Made by a program: the position numbers and the translations under genes. Below are positions 51,736-56,670 of a stretch of DNA of 56,670 nt, piece by piece. The first letter of the stretch is position 1. Each line of letters starts with the position of its first letter. Below the pieces are notes generated by a model. It was given only the letters and a program-made list of their open reading frames with translations. It had not been told where the DNA came from and ran no database searches. The stretch is from a virus: positions 1 to 56,670 of IMG/VR virus record IMGVR_UViG_3300009420_003189; one strand, given 5' to 3'.

Positions 51736-52534
51736 AAAAAGAAATCAACATAATACTGGAGATAATTTACGTTTACATTTAAATGAATGTATAACCCCTA
51801 CATGGAAGAACTTTCAACATTATCCTGATCTCGAGAAGTATTATAAAGAGTTTGAAAATATTTTAGGACATAAATTATTTTTCACTGAGGGCATTTCAGG
51901 TGCTGTAAAAGAGATTATGTCTATTTTGAAACCACGTACGGCAGAATGGCAAGGTACTTGGGCGCTTTATGATATTTTTAAAAAGTTATATAGTTCAGAT
52001 AATGGACCAGCAGTAATGTTTTGTTTATATCCAGAAACTGATATTGATAGTGTAGTTAAAGATTATGATCATGTGATTATAGATGATGCATATCAATATT
52101 TTCATGCTAGAGATTGGACTCCATTTTTAAAATATAAAAACGTAACTATCATGAGAACATTTTCTAAGGCTTTTGGATTAGCAGGTCTTAGAATAGGGTA
52201 CATTGCAGGTGAATTAGTTGATTTATTAGATATGCATAGAGGTGGATATGAAGCAAATTCTTTTGCTCTTGAAAGGGCTTTGTTTCATTTAAAAAATGAA
52301 AATCAGGTAAAGCAATATGCTAGTGAGGTAAAAAGAGTCAGGGTACATATGCTTGATAAATATTCTGACATGCGATGGGATGGATATAGCAATTCATTAT
52401 ATACGAAAAGAATTGACATTCATCAAAAAATGCTTGATAATAATATATTGGTTAAACAATTTGCACGCGAAGCACGGATCACATTAGCACCAATGTCACA
52501 TATGAAAGAAGTATTCAATATATTAGATGAATGA
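51722..52534 (+). CDS. Short PLP-dependent aminotransferase (HisC/CobD-like)
   Basis: A 270-aa protein related to histidinol-phosphate aminotransferases, about 80-90 residues shorter than usual. HVIIDDAYQYF gives the Asp and Tyr that hold PLP. MRTFSKAFGLAGLRIGYIAG contains the PLP-binding lysine (Lys149). IDIHQKMLDNNILVKQF is the standard C-terminal strand. The missing residues are mainly from the N-terminal substrate and cofactor-loop region, yet the PLP site remains. It may convert a keto group to an amine, or decarboxylate as CobD does. Overlaps with both neighbours. Confidence 0.85.
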   Translation: MDIIRKRNQHNTGDNLRLHLNECITPTWKNFQHYPDLEKYYKEFENILGHKLFFTEGISGAVKEIMSILKPRTAEWQGTWALYDIFKKLYSSDNGPAVMFCLYPETDIDSVVKDYDHVIIDDAYQYFHARDWTPFLKYKNVTIMRTFSKAFGLAGLRIGYIAGELVDLLDMHRGGYEANSFALERALFHLKNENQVKQYASEVKRVRVHMLDKYSDMRWDGYSNSLYTKRIDIHQKMLDNNILVKQFAREARITLAPMSHMKEVFNILDE

Positions 52535-53321
52535 ATATTTACAGTATAAAAAATCACTTGCAAAATTTAATCCTGAGAACTATGGTTTAGCGACTATAGA
52601 TTTAAACCCTACGGAGTTATGTAACAGGGTTTGTCATTTTTGTCCGCGAAGCTCTTTTTATCCTAGTTTAAATTTAAACATGTCACTTGAATCTGCTGAT
52701 CTATTACAAAGACGTTTAGTAGAGTTTAATTATCAAGGTGCTCTTACAATAGCAGGAAAAGGTGAACCTCTTCTTAATAAAAACATATATGGAATAATTA
52801 CAATTTTAAATTCTTGGAATCCTATTTTAATAACAAATGGTGATTCTATTTTAAAGGATAATTCAATAGCGAAGAGATTGTTTAATTCAGGAGTACATCA
52901 AGTAATTATTAGTGAATACGATAGCATGACGAAAACAGAAATTTGGGATGAATTATTTGAAGGACGAAATTATAGAGTTAAAGATTTAACAAAAGGAGCT
53001 GAACAATATTTTAATAATAGGGGTGGCTCTTTTAATACTATTAATAATTCTTTAGAACGAACGTGTTATTTTCCTTTTTATAAGATTACTATTAATTATG
53101 ACTTATCTTTAAATTTTTGTTTAAATGATTGGAAGTATAAAGAAGAGATTGGTAATTTGACCATGAATACTTTAAAAGATATTTGGATGGGCTCTAAGAT
53201 GATGGCTTATAGAAAAAAGCTAATTGAAAAAAGAAGGTGTGATATTAACGCTTGTAAAAAATGTGATACTGATGGTACATTAATGGGCCAGGAGAGTTTT
53301 GAATGGTTCCAAACATTATAG
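52527..53321 (+). CDS. Radical SAM-SPASM protein 5
   Basis: A 264-aa protein with CNRVCHFC (Cys32, Cys36, Cys39) following DLNPTELC, and TIAGKGEPLLNK as a GxGEP variant of the GGE motif. A C-terminal SPASM region has TCYFPFYKITINYDLSLNFC, LNDWKYKEEIGNL and INACKKCD. Its neighbour at 53303 is a tandem paralogue. SPASM members typically modify peptides or carry electrons through extra Fe-S clusters. The compact length shows a minimal barrel. Confidence 0.9.
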   Translation: MNEYLQYKKSLAKFNPENYGLATIDLNPTELCNRVCHFCPRSSFYPSLNLNMSLESADLLQRRLVEFNYQGALTIAGKGEPLLNKNIYGIITILNSWNPILITNGDSILKDNSIAKRLFNSGVHQVIISEYDSMTKTEIWDELFEGRNYRVKDLTKGAEQYFNNRGGSFNTINNSLERTCYFPFYKITINYDLSLNFCLNDWKYKEEIGNLTMNTLKDIWMGSKMMAYRKKLIEKRRCDINACKKCDTDGTLMGQESFEWFQTL

Positions 53322-54058
53322 AAATAAATCCAACAGAACTATGTAATCGAAAATGTAGTTTTTGTGCTAGATCAGAAGATTATCCAAATCAAAATTTAAA
53401 TTTAGATTTAAGAGGTGCTTTTATAATAAGGAAAAGGCTTGAAGAAATGGATTGGAGAGGAAGTCTCAAATTGACCGGTCAAGGTGAACCAACTCTTAAT
53501 AAAAAAATAATTAGAATTGCCCAAGCATTACAATCGCATAACTGGGAATTAACAACTATTACTAATGGTGATTTTTTACATAATATAGATTCAAAATATT
53601 TTAAAGTTTTTGATAAAATTACAATATCTTGTTACGAAAAGGAAAAGTTTGAAGATTATAAAAAGTTTGATGTCGAAGTTAGAAAACAGTGGCTTCCAGA
53701 AAATCAAACCCTATTTAATAATTGTGGTGGAGCCCTTGAAAGCACTAAAAAAATACCTATGCAACGGGAGTGTTATACCCCGTTTTACAGAGCTTATATC
53801 GATTGGAACTTAGATGTAAGGTTGTGTTGTCATGATTGGAAATATAAACATACATTTGGTAATTTAAAAGATAAGACATTCAAAGAGATTTGGTATTGTA
53901 AGGAATTTCAAAAATTAAGAAAACAATTAAAAGATGGTAATAGATCATTAGCATCATCTGCATGCTCAGAATGTAATGCAAATGGCAAAATGAATGTGCG
54001 CACAAATACTACGGATGGTAAATCAATATTTGAGAATTGGAAATATGATAAAACATGA
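53303..54058 (+). CDS. Radical SAM-SPASM protein 6 (tandem paralogue)
   Basis: A 251-aa protein similar to the preceding gene. EINPTELCNRKCSFCARSED carries the cluster cysteines (14, 18, 21). LTGQGEPTLNK is the SAM motif. The C-terminal SPASM region has ECYTPFYRAYIDWNLDVRLC, CHDWKYKHTFGNLKDKTF and SACSECNANG. Overlap with the first paralogue is 19 nt. The pair probably arose by tandem duplication and may act as a heterodimer or in successive steps. Confidence 0.9.
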   Translation: MVPNIIEINPTELCNRKCSFCARSEDYPNQNLNLDLRGAFIIRKRLEEMDWRGSLKLTGQGEPTLNKKIIRIAQALQSHNWELTTITNGDFLHNIDSKYFKVFDKITISCYEKEKFEDYKKFDVEVRKQWLPENQTLFNNCGGALESTKKIPMQRECYTPFYRAYIDWNLDVRLCCHDWKYKHTFGNLKDKTFKEIWYCKEFQKLRKQLKDGNRSLASSACSECNANGKMNVRTNTTDGKSIFENWKYDKT

Positions 54059-54353
54059 AGATTTAGTTTATTGTGGAGCATGGCATGGAGATAAAAAATG
54101 GAAGGAGGTTGAAATTGCATCTGATTTCTCCGTTTATCCCTGTTGTCTACTTAATGCCGCACATCAACTAAACAATACATATTTTGATAAAAAATTAGAT
54201 AGCATGGACAAAGATTGGAATAATTTAAAGCATAATAAATTAAAAGATATTTTAGAAATTTGGCGTCAACATATAAAACCCGAATATTGGAAAGATGAAA
54301 AAACCTTGCCGGGTTGTTGTAATAAGTTTTGTAGTATAAAATCGGACAAGTAA
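54045..54353 (+). CDS. Stand-alone SPASM-like domain protein
   Basis: A 102-aa protein. FSVYPCCLLNAAHQLNN, LKDILEIWRQHI and LPGCCNKFCSIK reproduce the C-terminal SPASM layout (Cys, 'LKDIW' helix, terminal Cys cluster) of the two preceding radical SAM proteins, but there is no barrel and no CxxxCxxC. It could donate an auxiliary Fe-S cluster to a partner such as the next gene product, which lacks a SPASM tail. The ATG at 54045 overlaps the upstream gene by 14 nt, and the last base of its stop codon is the first base of the next start codon. Confidence 0.72.
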   Translation: MIKHEDLVYCGAWHGDKKWKEVEIASDFSVYPCCLLNAAHQLNNTYFDKKLDSMDKDWNNLKHNKLKDILEIWRQHIKPEYWKDEKTLPGCCNKFCSIKSDK

Positions 54354-55081
54354 TGGTAAAAGAAATAGATCATTATTATGAAAAATTGTGGCTAGATTTT
54401 GATTTCACTATATCAAGCTATTGTAATGCGGCATGCCCTTCCTGTAAAAGATATGAAGATTTTCTTATTACAGAATATAATCCTAATCAACCATTACATC
54501 CGGGACTAAAACAATTACATATGGATTTTGACATCTACAGATCAATTATAGAAAGAGATATCGAACTGTTCAAAAATAAATATGTGACATTTGAGGGGGA
54601 ATTAGGGGACGCCCTCACTAATCCAAATATATTAAAATTTATAGATTATAGTTCTAGCGTATTTAAAAGACTCAGAATAGTTACTAACGGGGGGCTTAGA
54701 ACATCTAAATTTTTTAATGACTTGGGAAATACATATAATAATTTAGAAATTATGTTTTCTATAGATGGATTAGATAATGAGATCAATCAAAAGTATAGAA
54801 GACGTGTCAATACGCCAAAAGCATATGAGAACATGATTGCATATAAACAGAGTAAATATGGTGCCGGCACAACATTTTGGCAATATTTAATTTTTCAGCA
54901 TAATTGGTTTGAAATTCCAGAAATATTAAACATTGCAAAAAAGTATAAAATTGTGATTGATATGAAAATTAATAATCGGCCTAAATTTCGAATTGAAGAG
55001 AAACTCATACCGAACGTTATGGAGACGTATGAACAAAATAAGTTTGAATGCAGTTCACTACAACAGATAAAGTCTAGATAG
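54353..55081 (+). CDS. Radical SAM protein 7 lacking SPASM tail
   Basis: A 242-aa protein with CNAACPSC (Cys24, Cys28, Cys31), VTFEGELGDAL (in the place of the GGE motif) and IMFSIDGLDNEINQKYRR in the barrel. It has no cysteine-rich C-terminus, whereas the preceding gene encodes just such a domain. The two may work together as a split radical SAM-SPASM enzyme. It starts on the last base of the previous stop codon. The substrate is unknown. Confidence 0.88.
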   Translation: MVKEIDHYYEKLWLDFDFTISSYCNAACPSCKRYEDFLITEYNPNQPLHPGLKQLHMDFDIYRSIIERDIELFKNKYVTFEGELGDALTNPNILKFIDYSSSVFKRLRIVTNGGLRTSKFFNDLGNTYNNLEIMFSIDGLDNEINQKYRRRVNTPKAYENMIAYKQSKYGAGTTFWQYLIFQHNWFEIPEILNIAKKYKIVIDMKINNRPKFRIEEKLIPNVMETYEQNKFECSSLQQIKSR

Positions 55082-55086
55082 ATATT

Positions 55087-56103
55087 ATGATAAATTCTGA
55101 ATTTCAACCACTAAAAGAAATGATCGTGGGCGCTTCATATTTAAATCATACTTGTATGATTGAAGGGTTAGATCAAGTTATAGAAGAAACAAATGAAGAC
55201 TGTAGGACTTTAGCAGATATATTAACAGAGCTAGGGGTAAAAGTTCTAAGACCTAAACAGAAGGCATTTAATAAAAAAGTTCATCATCCTATAATGCCTA
55301 GAGATGTATTTGGGTTTTACGGCAATAAAATGATACAAACGTATGGGGCTATTCATTCAAGACAAGAAGAATTAATATGTTATGATGAAATAGTAAATAC
55401 ATATAAAGATAAGATTCTTATTAGAATGGGTAAGCCTGATATAGATGAAACAGAAGAAACTGAATATACTGAAGCCCATTCTAATAAGATTAAAGTACAA
55501 CAAAGATATGACAAATATAAAGATTTGTGTTTGTGGGAAACAGCTAACATGGTAAAATGTGGCGAGCATATTTTGCATACTCAATCCGCTGATAAAGATC
55601 CAATAAGTGGAAAAGGAACAGAAGTAGGTTTACAGTTTATGAAAGAGATGTTACCAGAATTTAAATTTATTGAATTGCCAGCTGGTGGTCATATTGATGG
55701 TAAATTAGCTCTTTTAAGACCAGGACTTTTATTAACATGGCGGAAAGAATTTATTCCTGATGCACTCAAAAATTGGGATGCTATTATAGTAAATGATAAG
55801 TCCAAGTTACCGGACGAATTTAAAAGTACTCGTAAACAGCGGTTTTATAAAGACTATGTGCTAAAGTATTTGAGTGATTGGACAGGATATTGTGAAGAAA
55901 CATATTTTGATGTTAATTGTATTTCAGTAAATGAAGATACAATAATTACTGCTGGTAGTGAAAAAGAAAATATTAAACAAATAGAAAAATATGGTATTAA
56001 TGTTATAAGATGGAAACATCGTCATAGATACTTCTGGGATGGTGGGGTTCATTGTTTTACACAAGATACGGTAAGAAACGGTTCTCGCGAAAGATACTTA
56101 TAA
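55087..56103 (+). CDS. Glycine/L-arginine amidinotransferase-family protein
   Basis: A 338-aa protein of the AGAT/agmatine-deiminase fold. IMPRDVFGFYGNKMIQ is the substrate-loop Asp motif, GGHIDG holds the catalytic His202, and WDGGVHCFTQD ends in the catalytic Cys323. It is a complete member of the amidinotransferase family, close in length to bacterial homologues. The reaction transfers the guanidino group of arginine to an amine. Related enzymes act in saxitoxin, cylindrospermopsin and creatine precursor pathways. It lies 5 nt after the radical SAM gene. Confidence 0.9.
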   Translation: MINSEFQPLKEMIVGASYLNHTCMIEGLDQVIEETNEDCRTLADILTELGVKVLRPKQKAFNKKVHHPIMPRDVFGFYGNKMIQTYGAIHSRQEELICYDEIVNTYKDKILIRMGKPDIDETEETEYTEAHSNKIKVQQRYDKYKDLCLWETANMVKCGEHILHTQSADKDPISGKGTEVGLQFMKEMLPEFKFIELPAGGHIDGKLALLRPGLLLTWRKEFIPDALKNWDAIIVNDKSKLPDEFKSTRKQRFYKDYVLKYLSDWTGYCEETYFDVNCISVNEDTIITAGSEKENIKQIEKYGINVIRWKHRHRYFWDGGVHCFTQDTVRNGSRERYL

Positions 56104-56119
56104 TTAAGCTGTAGGATTT

Positions 56120-56644
56120 ATGTATAGAATAGAAGATAATTTTTATGATACTGTAACCTTTAATAGAATATTAGAATTGGTTAGAGAACGTCCCATTAAT
56201 CAAGTTCCAGAAAACTATGATGGAAAAAGATGTTCTTATGGTGAAGCTAGACAATATTTAACTGAAGATTCTGAACTTAGTGATCTTATATTTTCTAAAT
56301 TTCCTTATAAAAATGATTATAGAAGAAAAATAGAAATAGGTAATGATGTAAATGGTTTTTGGTTGAAACCCCATTCTGATCATTCTGCAAAAAGAGAAGT
56401 TACAGTAATTTATTTTGAAGGTCAAGAAAATAATGGAACAATTTTTCACTATCCACATGAATTGAAGCGAGTTCGTTTTATTCCTAATAGAGCGGTTCAT
56501 TTTTATCCTGATTTAAAAGATACTTATGATACTGAAAGTTGGAAACATTCTGTTAAAAAAATCAAAATGGCCGTTAGAAGAACTGTAATTGTAAATTATG
56601 TTGATAATGCTTGGAGAGATATAAAAGATTGTTATGATAGATAA
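56120..56644 (+). CDS. Small Fe(II)/2OG-type oxygenase
   Basis: A 174-aa protein. LKPHSDHSAKREVTVIYFEG contains the HxD motif (His85, Asp87) and the following strand. NRAVHFYPDLKDTYDTESWK is the middle part, and HSVKKIKMAVRRTVIVNYV supplies the distal His and the arginine. The length is typical of prolyl-hydroxylase-like small oxygenases found in phages. It lies 16 nt after the amidinotransferase gene. Confidence 0.8.
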   Translation: MYRIEDNFYDTVTFNRILELVRERPINQVPENYDGKRCSYGEARQYLTEDSELSDLIFSKFPYKNDYRRKIEIGNDVNGFWLKPHSDHSAKREVTVIYFEGQENNGTIFHYPHELKRVRFIPNRAVHFYPDLKDTYDTESWKHSVKKIKMAVRRTVIVNYVDNAWRDIKDCYDR

Positions 56645-56670
56645 AGATCCTGGAGGCATGCCTTCTAATA
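56634..56670 (+). CDS. Start of a further gene (cut by window edge)
   Basis: An ATG at 56634 opens a frame (MIDKDPGGMPSN) that runs to the end of the window, overlapping the previous gene by 11 nt, as is usual here. GGAGG lies only two bases before a second ATG at 56658, so the first ATG is preferred. Twelve codons are too few to assign a product. Confidence 0.4.
   Translation, partial: MIDKDPGGMPSN

Noticed and set aside
31796-56644. Host chromosomal biosynthetic cluster joined to a phage by misassembly
   Set aside because: Codon and base composition look the same by eye as in the phage replication genes, and the overlapping gene style is continuous across 31042-31806. It cannot be fully excluded from one sequence.
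1-56670. tRNA genes, CRISPR arrays, insertion sequences, attachment sites
   Set aside because: Gaps between genes are short (largest about 115 nt). None shows a cloverleaf, spaced repeats, transposase or terminal inverted repeats.

Overview
The window is a contiguous piece of a large, AT-rich genome of a T4-like tailed virus (myovirus), most plausibly marine. The evidence is a T4-type replication and recombination set (UvsX recombinase, gp41 helicase, gp61 primase, T4-type RNase H, RuvC-like and PD-(D/E)XK nucleases), phage-style nucleotide metabolism (ThyX, class II NrdJ, HAD nucleotidase), virion-type proteins, one exact T4 late-promoter octamer, and very tight gene packing almost entirely on the + strand. 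The sequence does not identify the host. The base composition and gene style resemble phages of AT-rich marine bacteria, but that is inference.

Layout. 1-4978: end of a phosphoribosyltransferase, a 2OG-oxygenase-like protein, uvsX, gp41 and a small HELTH metalloprotease-like protein. 5020-10649: a run of genes whose products nearly all begin with the same short N-terminal motif (K-T-Y/F-K-x-F/Y type). This resembles the capsid-targeting peptide of T4 internal head proteins and suggests a set of proteins packaged in the head. They include a possible nuclease, a protein with DNA/RNA-ligase-like nucleotidyltransferase motifs and an HxGH-type nucleotidyltransferase. 10649-17729: acidic and structural proteins, including two fibre-like proteins with related N-termini, each paired with a small coiled-coil protein, and a structured leader RNA behind a late-type promoter. 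A strong terminator followed by a sigma70-type promoter (17746-17806) ends this block. 17844-23247: primase, ThyX, NrdJ, nucleotidase, RuvC-like nuclease and the only minus-strand gene. 23248-27060: a glycan cassette (pyruvyltransferase-like, glycosyltransferase, cytidylyltransferase, heptose kinase, phosphoheptose isomerase). 27032-31806: RNase H, a SleB-type cell-wall hydrolase, a zinc-ribbon protein, a RecB/Cas4-like nuclease and a sugar-nucleotide epimerase.

31796-56644 is the striking part. It is about 25 kb of overlapping genes with no internal promoter or terminator that I can see. They encode nine radical SAM proteins (two B12-binding), a stand-alone SPASM-like domain, two flavin-dependent halogenase-family proteins, two PhyH-type and several other Fe(II)/2OG-type oxygenases, a minimal adenylating (ANL) domain, a FkbM-like methyltransferase, an aldo/keto reductase, a nitroreductase, an MTA/SAH-nucleosidase-like protein, a short PLP aminotransferase and a glycine-amidinotransferase-family protein. 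It looks like a viral biosynthetic or tailoring pathway. No obvious precursor peptide is present, so the substrate (small molecule, glycan, host or virion protein) is unknown.

Expression: three sigma70-like promoters, each with a 17-nt spacer, precede uvsX, the primase operon and the 21664 gene. An exact TATAAATA box precedes the virion block. Most other junctions are 4- to 17-nt overlaps that imply translational coupling.
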